The position numbers and the translations under genes were made by a program. A stretch of DNA of 64,000 nt from Spirosoma panaciterrae DSM 21099 (GTDB lineage Bacteria; Bacteroidota; Bacteroidia; Cytophagales; Spirosomataceae), in assembly GCF_000374025.1 (NCBI RefSeq), contig NZ_KB893183.1:103625-167624 (forward strand), given 5' to 3'. Position 1 is the stretch's first letter; each line of letters starts with the position of its first letter. Below the pieces are notes generated by a model that saw only the letters and a program-made list of their open reading frames with translations, made no database searches and was not told the DNA's origin. This document shows, piece after piece, positions 1-8,846 of this stretch.

Positions 1-1492
1 TCAGAACGAACGTTCCATCTGGATTTCGCTCCACTAAAAAGGGGTTGAATTTTAGCGGTCGCTCGGGGTCGTACTCAAAATATTTGCCGCCGAGCGCAAT
101 AGATGCACTGAGGTAGGTGCCGCCCACATCAATGATGATTTGTGGTTCGCCCCGGTCAAATCGTTGCAGGATAAACCAGGCCATCGTAAAGGATTTACCA
201 CTCCCCGTCGGCCCGATTACCAGGGCATTTTGATTCTCTAATTCGGTATTAAACAGATTGACTAAAACTGGAACCCCAAAGCGATCACACAGTAAATCAC
301 CTTTCACATCCGAAGTGTATTTGGTCAAAAAATTTAGATAGGCGGCCCCATTATCGCCCGTCATCGTCAGCCACCGGTAGTTTTGGTCGGAGTTGCCGGG
401 TGCGTTGGCAATGAATAGATTAGCCGTATCCATGCTTTCAATAAAACAGTCCGATGAACCCATTTCCCGGAAAGCAGCCACGGTACGCTGGATATGACGT
501 TCCAGCTCTGAGGTGTTTCCCCCATAGAGAATGACGCTAACGGAAGTCGAAACAATGTTTTTATTTTCACTACGGACTTCTTCAGTAAAGTCAAGGATTT
601 CTTCCCGCTTGATTCGATTATCCTGCGTCATCATAAAGTCGAGGTTCTGAATGACCTTTGCCGTTGTGTCCATGTCGGATAAGATCTTTTCTTTATTCAT
701 GATCTTTATCGACACGCTTAGTACATGCGGGAAGTAGAGGTAATTGGTCAGTGGATACAACCAGGGCGACATTATGTTTCTGGCATTGCGCGCGAAGGGC
801 TCCAGCGGACTACCCTGACCAGACATCGTGATCACATTCACCCGCTTTTCACCAATGGCCGCATGGGTTGAAGAAGGGGAGAACGTTCTTAACGCATCGG
901 TTGGCTGATAATCCTTGTCAAACTCCAGGTTATAATATTGCAGATAGAGGTTTTGTAAACCTTCATCATCCAGGCGATTGAACGAAATACCATCAAACGA
1001 AGCCAGCGTGGTCGTAAAATCGGCCGCTACCTGCTCAATTGCAGCTTGTCGGTCCTCAATTCGGTCAAACGGATTTTTCGTTAAACTCCGACCTAGGGCA
1101 AATAAGGTATTGGCTGCATTGCGATCCCGTTCGAGTTCGGGTCCTATGCTGATCAGCAGATAGCCATCATGGAGTAATAGTTGTCGTTCGGAAAAATGCT
1201 CGATGGTTCGGCGCTGAAAGTAGGTTTTGTCACGGGTTGAAACCTGATACTCCTTGAAATAATAGGCGTCAAGCTTTTGAACAATAGTTCCTTCTGGTAG
1301 TACTTTCAATGCGCCGAAAAGAAGGGTATTCAAATAATCGTACTGCTTAGCGGACAGCTTTTCGGCCTCAATACCATTGACTGAAAATCCAACTGCCACC
1401 CGGCCATCTTTTAAAATAAGTTGGTTCGATTCTACCGAAAAGATGGGTATAATCTCATCAACTGTTTTTGTGTTGTTGTCGACGCTGAACAT
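1..1492 (-). CDS. traG: TraG-family conjugation ATPase (VirB4-like), 3' part cut by window
   Basis: This is the energy-supplying ATPase of a Bacteroidota conjugative transfer apparatus, related to VirB4 of type IV secretion. About 497 N-terminal residues are visible; the gene continues past base 1, and family members usually exceed 800 residues. The Walker A motif GPTGSGKSFT lies near residue 450. The start ATG at 1492 gives an N-terminus (MFSVDNNTKTVDE) that matches the family layout and overlaps the upstream traF by 35 bases. TraE, TraF and TraG in this order on one strand is the classical CTnDOT-type arrangement. The Walker B region is outside the window. Confidence 0.9.
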   Translation of the reverse strand, partial: MFSVDNNTKTVDEIIPIFSVESNQLILKDGRVAVGFSVNGIEAEKLSAKQYDYLNTLLFGALKVLPEGTIVQKLDAYYFKEYQVSTRDKTYFQRRTIEHFSERQLLLHDGYLLISIGPELERDRNAANTLFALGRSLTKNPFDRIEDRQAAIEQVAADFTTTLASFDGISFNRLDDEGLQNLYLQYYNLEFDKDYQPTDALRTFSPSSTHAAIGEKRVNVITMSGQGSPLEPFARNARNIMSPWLYPLTNYLYFPHVLSVSIKIMNKEKILSDMDTTAKVIQNLDFMMTQDNRIKREEILDFTEEVRSENKNIVSTSVSVILYGGNTSELERHIQRTVAAFREMGSSDCFIESMDTANLFIANAPGNSDQNYRWLTMTGDNGAAYLNFLTKYTSDVKGDLLCDRFGVPVLVNLFNTELENQNALVIGPTGSGKSFTMAWFILQRFDRGEPQIIIDVGGTYLSASIALGGKYFEYDPERPLKFNPFLVERNPDGTFVL

Positions 1493-1802
1493 GGGGTTGG
1501 TTGCGTTTATCAAGGAAACTTAACTTTTTCATCCAAATCCGTCTGGGCTGAAAGAAGTGATAGGAGAGCAAACTGACGATGTATGAAGGGTGCTTGTTTT
1601 TTAGCCCATAGCGGACAATTCCTATGTATATGCCCATAGCTACAATGCCCGCAATGTTATACCAGACCGATATGGGAATAAACATGCGGAGGATGCCAAT
1701 AAAGATCATGATCCCAAAAAATAAGGCCAGTGTGACGCCTAAATCGCGGATTTCAATGCCAAGAATCAGCGTCTTTTGTTCCAGTGATTTCCGTACTTCC
1801 AT
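1458..1802 (-). CDS. traF: TraF-like DUF4133 conjugation membrane protein
   Basis: This is a small inner-membrane component of the mating-pair apparatus, about 114 residues long. Two adjacent hydrophobic segments near residues 20-65 are followed by a basic cytoplasmic tail. The ATG at 1802 (MEVRKSLEQ) is preferred because it lies 8 bases after the traE stop; a TTG at 1847 would add 15 residues inside the end of traE. The assignment rests on size, topology and position between TraE and TraG. Sequence similarity to typical DUF4133 proteins is modest by eye. Confidence 0.75.
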   Translation of the reverse strand: MEVRKSLEQKTLILGIEIRDLGVTLALFFGIMIFIGILRMFIPISVWYNIAGIVAMGIYIGIVRYGLKNKHPSYIVSLLSYHFFQPRRIWMKKLSFLDKRNQPHVQRRQQHKNS

Positions 1803-1809
1803 CGCTAGC

Positions 1810-2166
1810 TTATCTAGGCTCAAAACCACCTGCTGAACTGCCCCCAACCGATGAGGTGATATCTTCTACAATGGTGTTAAAGCCGTACCAGAGAATTGCT
1901 CCTACGACAAGCATTAGTAAGTTTCGGGCCGCATTGGGGGAGTTGGAAATAAAACCCGCTACGGTTCGAATCAGGCCGACTACCATGAGTATGATAAAAA
2001 GTGCATTGGCTGCCGTTTGGATAATCTTGGCAATGTTTTTTACCGAACCCGATACTCCTGACTGTGCGTAAGCCTCGGGACCCAGGATAATCAGCCCAAA
2101 GGCAATGATAAAAAAGGCTACCGATCGCGTTACTTGCTGCGTACTTCTTTGTTCTGAGAGTAACAT
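1810..2166 (-). CDS. traE: TraE-like DUF4134 conjugation protein
   Basis: This 118-residue membrane protein resembles TraE (DUF4134) of Bacteroidota conjugative transposons, a pilin or VirB2-like subunit by position. A signal-like segment ends near AYAQ (residue 35). Two further hydrophobic stretches follow, around residues 50-70 and 80-98. The C-terminus is rich in Gly and Ser (GGSSAGGFEPR). It is the first recognised gene of the traE-traF-traG run and probably belongs to one transcript with the genes upstream at 2543-3190. Confidence 0.8.
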   Translation of the reverse strand: MLLSEQRSTQQVTRSVAFFIIAFGLIILGPEAYAQSGVSGSVKNIAKIIQTAANALFIILMVVGLIRTVAGFISNSPNAARNLLMLVVGAILWYGFNTIVEDITSSVGGSSAGGFEPR

Positions 2167-2266
2167 AACGTGTTGTGTTTACAGGTGAATTAATTGATTA
2201 AGAAATCGAATGAAATTTTTATTTGGCTGATATTCAGTGATTGATAGTAAGGATCTGCATCAATGG

Positions 2267-2521
2267 TTAGGGCCGAACTGGCATTTTTGTTATCCCTAGA
2301 CGAGTGATAAAAGCCCTTGAATTTTTCGATGAGATATAGCTGAGTAAGTGGCCGGAAACTGAAAGGAAAAGGGCGGTAAACAGCACTGTACATACGCTGT
2401 CGATCAAAGCATCACCCATTGATTCTAGCACATCTATATAGGTGCTTTGCCATAGGAATCGATTGGGTAGGGGGCAGCTTGTTAGCCTTTTAGCATTCAG
2501 GATAAATAAACGGAGCATCAT
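2267..2521 (-). CDS. possible small membrane protein
   Basis: This is an 84-codon open frame that starts 22 bases after the preceding minus-strand gene. It contains one hydrophobic segment around residues 40-62 (VCTVLFTALFLSVSGHLL). It would fit in the transfer operon, but the product is not recognised and a 67-codon frame overlaps it on the same strand. If it is not real, bases 2170-2540 are non-coding. The call rests only on position and the hydrophobic stretch. Confidence 0.3.
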   Translation of the reverse strand: MMLRLFILNAKRLTSCPLPNRFLWQSTYIDVLESMGDALIDSVCTVLFTALFLSVSGHLLSYISSKNSRAFITRLGITKMPVRP

Positions 2522-2542
2522 GCGTTTAGCTATGGTTTAGAG

Positions 2543-3190
2543 TTAGGATTGCGTTGTCTCCTTACGCTTGGGGCCAAAGTTTTTTAGGTTGGCCCTTAGT
2601 TTTTTTGCTTTCTCTTCGTCAAACTGACTTACCCCTTTTAGGGCCGTATTGATGGTTGCCAGCGGGCCTGATTCAATGGACTTTGCGGGTTGATTGACTC
2701 CAGTATATCCAGCGTCGTGGGCGTGTGAATTGGACTGCGGTTCTTCTTTTTTTACCCCGCCGTTTTGGAACTTGCCGGTGATTGACGTGGCTACAGGTTC
2801 CTGCTTTGATAAAGCCTGGGTTTTCGCGCTTGGGTCATGTTCGTTATTTTTATCGGGTTGAAAGCGGTTAATCACTCGTTTACTGCCTTCATTGTAGGCC
2901 AGCGCGGAAACGTGCAGTAACTGCTTTTCACGCAAGCCGGTAATTTGGTATAGGCTACCACGCTGGCTGGTTGCCTGTAAATAGCTTGTCTGATTTCCTT
3001 TAAGAAGAGCCCAGGCGATGCCTGTGAACCAGAGTATAGCCCAAAAAACACCAAACCCGTCGTAAGAATCTCCAATTGAAAAACTATAAAGATTGTGGAA
3101 GAAATTTATACCAAAATAAAAATAGAAAATGACTGGTATAGTTGCGATAGCAACAGGCCAATAAACTCCTATTTTATTCTTTATAGTCAT
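2543..3190 (-). CDS. unrecognised membrane protein in tra operon
   Basis: The product has 215 residues. Two hydrophobic segments near the N-terminus (about residues 11-28 and 46-61) are followed by a long polar, probably cytoplasmic region rich in Lys, Gln, Ser and Asn. It ends in a basic tail (LKNFGPKRKETTQS). I do not recognise the family. It is the first minus-strand gene after a divergent AT-rich intergenic region (3191-3383) shared with the TOPRIM gene, so it probably opens the transfer operon. A role in conjugation is inferred only from position. Confidence 0.7.
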   Translation of the reverse strand: MTIKNKIGVYWPVAIATIPVIFYFYFGINFFHNLYSFSIGDSYDGFGVFWAILWFTGIAWALLKGNQTSYLQATSQRGSLYQITGLREKQLLHVSALAYNEGSKRVINRFQPDKNNEHDPSAKTQALSKQEPVATSITGKFQNGGVKKEEPQSNSHAHDAGYTGVNQPAKSIESGPLATINTALKGVSQFDEEKAKKLRANLKNFGPKRKETTQS

Positions 3191-3383
3191 ATTAAATATT
3201 ATATTAATACAATTAAACTGAAAATTATGACATATTTAGCCCATTCTTTAGCAAGTATACCAAAAACTTCCTTAGAATTGCATGCTACTTTTTTATACCA
3301 TAATAAAAATATTTTTTTACTTTAAAAATGGTAGAAATAAGTAGCATTATTAAATGTTCCTACATTAATCCTAAGTAAGCTGT

Positions 3384-5423
3384 ATGACGACCTTTGATGA
3401 GTATAAGAAGCGAATAGACCTGAGCGAATATGCCCAGCGTCAGGGATGGGAGATTGACCGTGATAAATCAACGAACTCGGCAACGGTCCTGGATAAAAAG
3501 GTTCTCGGCGAGACGCAGGATACGATTGTTGTGTATAAAGGAAAAGATCATGATTACTTTTATACACCCAACCACGACCGGGAGAAAGGAGACGTTATTA
3601 GCTTTGAGCGGATTAAAAACGGAACGGATTGGAAGGAAATAAATGACAAATTAGCCCGCTATGTGGGAGATGTCGATCAGCAACGCATAGTACCTCAAGT
3701 AGTGAATACGCATTCGCATAACCAGGCTTTTCAGCATAACTTCAAGTTCCAGACGATCACGGAGACGGACTATCTGGAAAGTCGAGGGATAAGTAAAGCC
3801 ACTATTTATGCTGAGGAGTTTAAGGACCGGATTTTTAACAAGGAATTTAGTTACAAAGAGTTTTTGGAGCGGGGCGTCAATCAGCTAAGTAAGTTGACAC
3901 CAATACCAGAGGCTGAGAAAAAAGCCATTCAAGAAATTGGCCTGGAGAAATACTATTCAAAACCATTTTTTGACCAGCTTAAAACGATCCAGGGCCACGT
4001 AAAAGACACCGGCCAGTTGCCCGACAACTATTTAGAATCGTTGCGGAATACGTATGGTTATAAAGCACCGGAAGGTGCTACTGACCGAGTAATCGTGAAT
4101 ACATCGTTCCCCTTACGGAATGAAGAGCATGTTATTGCGGCCATCAATCGAAACAGTGAATATAACCGTATTGAGCAGTCGAAAGAAAACGCAGTGTGGT
4201 CATCCAGGACAGATTATGACAAAAGACCGGTTAACACAGTAGTCATTCATGAAAGCCCAATAGATTCACTGTCTTACCACCAACTAAATCCACCCGCAGC
4301 AGATGAAAAACGATTGTATATCGCTACCGCCGGTAATATTTCCAGAGAGCAACCGGTGCTCATTGAAAAGCTGGTGAAGGAAAGCCAAGCCGACAAACTG
4401 ATTCTGGCGAATGATAATGATCCGGGGGGGATCAGACAGAATATAAACCTGGCCGGTCGATTGAATATGTCACCGGAAAGCGAAAGCATCCATGCTCAGC
4501 TAAATGTGCATGAACGAACAGACGGCCGATTGCTGATCACGCTTGTTCATCAGAATCAGCAGGAAGGACAGCAGCGACTCACCCAACTGGCGGAACGGTT
4601 CACAACGGCCATTAATAAAACGATTCCAGAGGGTGCTGAGAAAGAAGCCAAAGCCACAATCATTCAAAATGGTACACGTTCCTCCGAGCTGGAGATAGCT
4701 TTTACTGCCAACCGTGAAAATCTAATTCGAGTGGAAAAGGCCTTACTTCAGGAACGTGGTCTTACCAATTACATGCAAGTCCAGCGGCCTACTGAAAAGG
4801 ACTATAATGAAGATTTAAAGCGGGCTACCCCATTCATTGTAGCCTATCAGGAACCTAATGGACGGGAGAATATTGCCGGGCGCTATAAGAAAGAAGTAGA
4901 AGCTTATGCCGCAGTTGCTGAAAAAGCCCAGGAAAAGCCGCAAACTCAGGTGTCAGCCTATATGGAAATCAAAACACCAGAGGGGGCCAAAAAAGTAGAA
5001 TTAGCCCATTATGATCAGGAGAGTCAAAAAGTGGTTGCTACGCCGGAATTTGGCAAGCGAGTGGAAGAGCAGCAGAAACAACAAGAAATTCAAGACCGTA
5101 CTCAACAAATAACCCTAGCCTCAGCAAAAGCGAATACTGGTGATATTAAAGTGGTTGATGGTGATGGCAATACAGTAGCTAGGACAGAATACACAGTTGA
5201 AGTATCGACTAATGGTCAGACAAAACTGCGAAAAGAATCACAGTATGATCAGGATGAATTAACCAGGGAGGGCACCTCAGGTAAAGAATTGCAAACGGCT
5301 ATGAATAAAGAAGTCGCTAGTGCCACAGGAGCGGGTAAAGGGAATTTGGATGGAGCCGATTTAAAGGATACAAAGCAGGATATAAGCCAGGAGCAGGAAG
5401 CCAAACGCGGTCTGTCAATGTAA
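3384..5423 (+). CDS. TOPRIM-domain DNA-processing protein of the mobile element
   Basis: The protein has 679 residues. The TOPRIM core is visible as an acidic motif HESPIDSLSYHQ near residue 290, followed by the metal-binding motif ANDNDPGG near residue 342. This fold occurs in primases and topoisomerases; proteins of this type are common cargo of Bacteroidota conjugative elements and are thought to act on element DNA. The N-terminus (MTTFDEYKKRIDLSEYA) resembles primase-like entries but lacks a clear CHC2 zinc finger. The C-terminal third is charged and Gln/Lys rich, probably partly disordered. It reads divergently from the tra genes and is followed after 19 bases by a small HTH-like gene. 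Confidence 0.8.
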   Translation: MTTFDEYKKRIDLSEYAQRQGWEIDRDKSTNSATVLDKKVLGETQDTIVVYKGKDHDYFYTPNHDREKGDVISFERIKNGTDWKEINDKLARYVGDVDQQRIVPQVVNTHSHNQAFQHNFKFQTITETDYLESRGISKATIYAEEFKDRIFNKEFSYKEFLERGVNQLSKLTPIPEAEKKAIQEIGLEKYYSKPFFDQLKTIQGHVKDTGQLPDNYLESLRNTYGYKAPEGATDRVIVNTSFPLRNEEHVIAAINRNSEYNRIEQSKENAVWSSRTDYDKRPVNTVVIHESPIDSLSYHQLNPPAADEKRLYIATAGNISREQPVLIEKLVKESQADKLILANDNDPGGIRQNINLAGRLNMSPESESIHAQLNVHERTDGRLLITLVHQNQQEGQQRLTQLAERFTTAINKTIPEGAEKEAKATIIQNGTRSSELEIAFTANRENLIRVEKALLQERGLTNYMQVQRPTEKDYNEDLKRATPFIVAYQEPNGRENIAGRYKKEVEAYAAVAEKAQEKPQTQVSAYMEIKTPEGAKKVELAHYDQESQKVVATPEFGKRVEEQQKQQEIQDRTQQITLASAKANTGDIKVVDGDGNTVARTEYTVEVSTNGQTKLRKESQYDQDELTREGTSGKELQTAMNKEVASATGAGKGNLDGADLKDTKQDISQEQEAKRGLSM

Positions 5424-5442
5424 ATTCATTCATCATAGCTCC

Positions 5443-5688
5443 ATGAAAACCACCAATGAAACCATAGTAAATTATGTAAGGCGCAAAGGGCTAAAGCACA
5501 AAATAGTTGCTGAATCAATGGACATGAAAGCAACAACCTGGTATAAAAACCGTCAGGTCTGCTGCAAAAATGTATCCATCGAGGAAATTTCCAAATTAGC
5601 CCGTTTCTTGAAAATATCGCCTTATAAAGCCTTTGAGCTGACGTATAACCATTTTTATCAAGCCAGAAATCAGCAAGTTAAACCATAA
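5443..5688 (+). CDS. small HTH-like protein
   Basis: This 81-residue protein looks like a compact degenerate helix-turn-helix regulator. Residues 10-35 carry a putative first helix pair (GLKHKIVAESMDMKATTW). Residues 44-68 carry a second helical unit (NVSIEEISKLARFLKISPYKAFEL). The second unit resembles the small protein at 11900-12082 and the C-terminal half of the protein at 8266-8703. It lies 19 bases after the TOPRIM gene and just before a strong terminator, so it is probably the last gene of that transcript. The DNA target is unknown. Confidence 0.65.
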   Translation: MKTTNETIVNYVRRKGLKHKIVAESMDMKATTWYKNRQVCCKNVSIEEISKLARFLKISPYKAFELTYNHFYQARNQQVKP

Positions 5689-5712
5689 GCTAATTGTACC
5701 CAAAAATTGTAG

Positions 5713-5736
5713 ACCCACGGAAACGTGGGTTTTTTA
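5713..5736 (+). terminator. rho-independent terminator
   Basis: A perfect 7-bp stem ACCCACG/CGTGGGT with a GAAA tetraloop is followed directly by six T. It ends the TOPRIM plus HTH transcript. Confidence 0.85.
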
Positions 5737-5793
5737 TTAATCAGTTAAAACAAGAAAAGAACGACGGGGAAAAAAAGGGGATTATGTTTACAT

Positions 5794-5850
5794 ATTTCAT
5801 AATATAAGTTTATTTACATTGTAAAATATGAAATAAATGAGTAAATTTAC
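5794..5850 (+). promoter_or_regulatory. nest of palindromes upstream of the ArdC-like gene
   Basis: Three inverted repeats sit 40-96 bases before the ArdC-like start. ATTTCATA (5794-5801) pairs with TATGAAAT (5827-5834). Inside that pair, TTTACA T TGTAAA spans 5813-5825. A perfect 10-mer GTAAATTTAC lies at 5841-5850. The arrangement looks like an operator region for a dimeric repressor; the regulator is not identified. Confidence 0.5.
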
Positions 5851-5889
5851 TTCATAGTCAATCAGTTAAACGGCTAAATACTTAATCTT

Positions 5890-6837
5890 ATGAAAACGAA
5901 ATTCACCCCTAAATCGACCGTTTCAACCACTGCTAATTCGTCAGAAAGTGTAGATATCTACCAGAAAATCACCAATCTGTTTATTGAAAAAATTGAAGAA
6001 GGTGTTAATCCCTGGAACAAAACGTGGTCAACAGCGGGTCTCGCTCCACAAAACTATTTTACCAAAACTACCTATCAGGGGATTAATTTATTCTTGCTGG
6101 CATTGACCCCGTATGACGTTCCTTTTTTCTGTACGTTTAATCAGGTCAAAGCGCAGGGCGGTAAGATTCGTGCAGGGGCTAAAAGTTTGCCGGTTGTATA
6201 TTGGAATGTCGTAGACAGTAAAACCGAAACCGTGACCCGCGATGGGAAGGAGGAACCAAAGAAAAACTCGTTTATTAAATACTATAACGTCTTTAATGTC
6301 CGTGATGTAGAGGGAATAGACTTTGTGATTCCTCAGCTTACAGTGGCTCAGCAGAAGAATCGGACCATTGCCGTTTGTGAAAACTTGGTCGCTTCTATGC
6401 CGAAGGCACCACTGATCCGCCATACGAATAAAAACGCTGCCTATTACGTACCTTCTGCAGATTACGTGAATATGCCAGACCTGGAGCAGTTTACTTGTTC
6501 GGCTGAATACTATAAAGTATTATTTCATGAACTGACCCATGCAACTGGTCATCAAAGCCGATTAAACCGGGAGGGAGTTACCCAGCTTTGTCGCTTTGGA
6601 TCGACCAACTACAGTAAAGAGGAATTAGTGGCGGAGCTGGGCGCATCGTTTCTATCCACCTTTACCGGGATTGCATCGCCGGAGCTGTTAGATAATGCAG
6701 CGGCTTACCTAAAGGGGTGGTTACGCCCCCTGAAAGAGGATAAGAAATTTATCTTTTGGGCCGCTAAGGAAGCGCAGAAGGCCGTTCAATTCATTGCCCC
6801 AAACTTGACTGACTGGCAACCTACTGAGGAAGAATAA
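5890..6837 (+). CDS. ArdC-like antirestriction protein with zincin domain
   Basis: The 315-residue protein has the layout of ArdC-type proteins. An N-terminal ssDNA-binding domain (residues 20-130, with the typical phrase INPWNKTW-like GVNPWNKTW) precedes a C-terminal zinc metallopeptidase-like domain. The metal site is FHELTHATGH near residue 217, an HExxH variant with a third histidine. Such proteins protect incoming conjugative DNA from host restriction, which fits this mobile element. A downstream glutamate in EELVAELGASF is a likely extra metal ligand. The gene stands alone between the palindrome-rich leader and a GC-rich hairpin. Confidence 0.85.
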   Translation: MKTKFTPKSTVSTTANSSESVDIYQKITNLFIEKIEEGVNPWNKTWSTAGLAPQNYFTKTTYQGINLFLLALTPYDVPFFCTFNQVKAQGGKIRAGAKSLPVVYWNVVDSKTETVTRDGKEEPKKNSFIKYYNVFNVRDVEGIDFVIPQLTVAQQKNRTIAVCENLVASMPKAPLIRHTNKNAAYYVPSADYVNMPDLEQFTCSAEYYKVLFHELTHATGHQSRLNREGVTQLCRFGSTNYSKEELVAELGASFLSTFTGIASPELLDNAAAYLKGWLRPLKEDKKFIFWAAKEAQKAVQFIAPNLTDWQPTEEE

Positions 6838-6851
6838 GCAGCATTAAACGA

Positions 6852-6876
6852 GCCCGCAATCATCTGAATTGCGGGC
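6852..6876 (+). terminator. hairpin terminator after ArdC-like gene
   Basis: A 9-bp perfect stem GCCCGCAAT/ATTGCGGGC with a 7-base loop sits 15 bases after the stop codon. The T tract is weak. A second small hairpin TCCGGC/GCCGGA follows at 6902-6916, ending in TTGTTT. Confidence 0.6.
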
Positions 6877-6930
6877 TTATCCGTAAAAACCTGTAAAATT
6901 GTCCGGCTACGCCGGATTGTTTAGAAACTC

Positions 6931-7710
6931 ATGAAAAAGGAAGCACCTGTTTTTTATCTGGAGAAAACGACCTTTGTAATCAATGGTGTCAGTACCATCG
7001 GAGGAAACCAAAGGTTGTTTGTGGATGGCGTCGAAATTCTGCCAGAAAAAAGCCAGAAACTATATAATCACAGCCCCGATGGCTTTAGTTGGGGGTACAG
7101 CGGTTCCGGACCTGCTCAGAGCGCGCTGGCGATTTGTTTAGCGATTTTTAAGAACCAGCACGTAGCAGAAGGGCTCTACCAATCCTTTAAAGAAACGTTT
7201 GTCAGCCGCTGGCAACCCGTTGGAGCGCCTTTTCAGAAAGAAATCGATATAACGGATTTCCTCATCGATCACCGGGATCGGTTGCAAATTGCTCTAGAAA
7301 GGGAACAGAATGATCAGCAATGGTTGGAAGCAGAGATTGAGGAAATCATGTTCCCAATGGTGAAAGATTCAGTTGATGAAAAAAGGCCTGATTTGGCTTT
7401 ACATCCGATTAGAGTTGAGCAAGTGCAGTCTTTACGATTTTGGCAGGTGGGTGATTTAGTAACCATCATTCACCCAAGTGAAGAAGGTATAAGAGCCTTA
7501 GTGTATGAGGTTTATGACCGGCCTGAAGATACTTACGGAATTAGTCTGCTTGCGGAAGATGGTCGTAATCTAGGGGGCTGGGAGCCTGAAACCTGGAAAT
7601 TTCTGGAATTTAATCAGTCAACTGATTTAGCGTATAGTTTTGAAAATGTAGGTAAACTTAAACGTGATTTTCAAAGGGGTTTATTCACTCCTTATTTTGG
7701 TAGGATTTAA
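6931..7710 (+). CDS. DUF6166-like protein
   Basis: This 259-residue soluble protein carries in its N-terminal third a motif typical of DUF6166 (FSWGYSGSGPAQSALAICL, residues 50-70), a domain common on bacterial mobile elements. The middle (residues 120-150) is charged and helical. The C-terminal third may form a small beta-barrel (VGDLVTIIHP ... GISLLAEDGRNLGGWEPET), suggesting a ligand- or nucleic-acid-binding module. The biochemical function is unknown. Its stop codon abuts the start of the next gene, so the two are probably co-transcribed. Confidence 0.65.
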   Translation: MKKEAPVFYLEKTTFVINGVSTIGGNQRLFVDGVEILPEKSQKLYNHSPDGFSWGYSGSGPAQSALAICLAIFKNQHVAEGLYQSFKETFVSRWQPVGAPFQKEIDITDFLIDHRDRLQIALEREQNDQQWLEAEIEEIMFPMVKDSVDEKRPDLALHPIRVEQVQSLRFWQVGDLVTIIHPSEEGIRALVYEVYDRPEDTYGISLLAEDGRNLGGWEPETWKFLEFNQSTDLAYSFENVGKLKRDFQRGLFTPYFGRI

Positions 7711-7711
7711 C

Positions 7712-8203
7712 ATGCGACACCCAATTGAAAAATACAATCAGCAACAAGCTGAAGCTCTAGCAAGTTTGCCCGAGGACCAGCGAGACTATATGGCACGAAT
7801 GTTTAGAATTGGGAATGCGTCCTATGCCTATTATAATCAAGTTAAAGAGCTCACGGTATTTGGTAAGGAGAGTGAAAGTGATCAGCCAAAGGGTGATTTA
7901 TTGGATTGGTTGGAACAGCATCTCGGTGTATCTGAGGGAGACCGAGTACAGACGGAAAGTCGATCGGCCCGTGAATTGCTGGATGTCTATTTTGAAGAAT
8001 ACTTGGCAGGATTGCCTCACGATGGACTCCGACGAATAGAAAAGGAGGGTGGTCTTGATAAAGCGAAAAATAGCTATCCGTTCCGTCGTTACGTTCTGGA
8101 ACGACACGACCTGGGTATGGACGAGTTTCTGCGGCAAAATCTGAGCGAAGAAGACTATGCGTTTCATGTAGAATGTGGTAAACCACTGTCCGATGAAACA
8201 TAA
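7712..8203 (+). CDS. hypothetical protein of the mobile element
   Basis: The product has 163 residues and is acidic and largely helical, without membrane segments. The ATG at 7712 is chosen because it follows the previous stop by one base; an upstream ATG at 7664 would overlap that gene. No family is recognised. Its coupling to the DUF6166 gene suggests a shared function. Confidence 0.6.
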   Translation: MRHPIEKYNQQQAEALASLPEDQRDYMARMFRIGNASYAYYNQVKELTVFGKESESDQPKGDLLDWLEQHLGVSEGDRVQTESRSARELLDVYFEEYLAGLPHDGLRRIEKEGGLDKAKNSYPFRRYVLERHDLGMDEFLRQNLSEEDYAFHVECGKPLSDET

Positions 8204-8265
8204 ATTACCTTGTCGATTGAATAATATGGCTTGGTCAGAAGCTTCGCAGGTAAACAACGAATAGC

Positions 8266-8703
8266 ATGGAATCTAAAATAATAACTGCCTTTAATGTTTA
8301 TAAAGGTGCGTTAACTGAACTAGCTAGTACTTTAAAGAGTCGCGTGAAAGCGAGTTCATCGCTGAAGGCCTTAAAAGAGGAGCTAGGCTTAACAGGTAAT
8401 ATGTACTACCAGCGATTGAATTACCCGCAGAATATTCCCGCCAACGAAATTGCTGCCTTCTCAAAGCTGCTTAACGACGATACCCTGATTCAACTTTATG
8501 ACAAGACTCAGGCATTAGCTCAACAACTTTCCGAGGTAATTGCCGAATATATAAAAGAGGCTGATTTGACTATTACGTTCATCTGCAAAAAGTTAGACAC
8601 GGATCCTTCAAGTTTTTATCGAAAGCAGAAAGACCCTCGCTTGTGGAGTAAAGAGGAGGTTGAAAAAATCACACAAATTGTAGAGACAATTAAAAACTTG
8701 TAA
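8266..8703 (+). CDS. helical HTH-like protein
   Basis: The 145-residue protein seems to contain two copies of a small DNA-binding-like unit. The first (residues 25-70) reads SLKALKEELGLTGNMYYQRL and the second (residues 95-140) reads DLTITFICKKLDTDPSSFYRK. Both have the spacing of a helix-turn-helix followed by an aromatic contact region. The units resemble the 81-residue protein at 5443-5688. It may be a regulator of the mobile element; no named family is recognised. A gap of 143 bases without a convincing gene follows. Confidence 0.6.
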   Translation: MESKIITAFNVYKGALTELASTLKSRVKASSSLKALKEELGLTGNMYYQRLNYPQNIPANEIAAFSKLLNDDTLIQLYDKTQALAQQLSEVIAEYIKEADLTITFICKKLDTDPSSFYRKQKDPRLWSKEEVEKITQIVETIKNL

Positions 8704-8846
8704 ATCAATTTTTCAAGGGCTTTAAACAACTGCGTTAATATGGCATTCTGGCCATGCCCAAGTACGACAATTTAAAAGAAATACTTGCGTCTTGAATACG
8801 GGGGCTATCATTTTAAATGAATTAAGGCTATTAGTAATATACTTCC

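Noticed and set aside
2190..2393. 67-codon minus-strand frame
   Set aside because: It overlaps the alternative 84-codon frame, has low-complexity composition and shows no recognisable domain.
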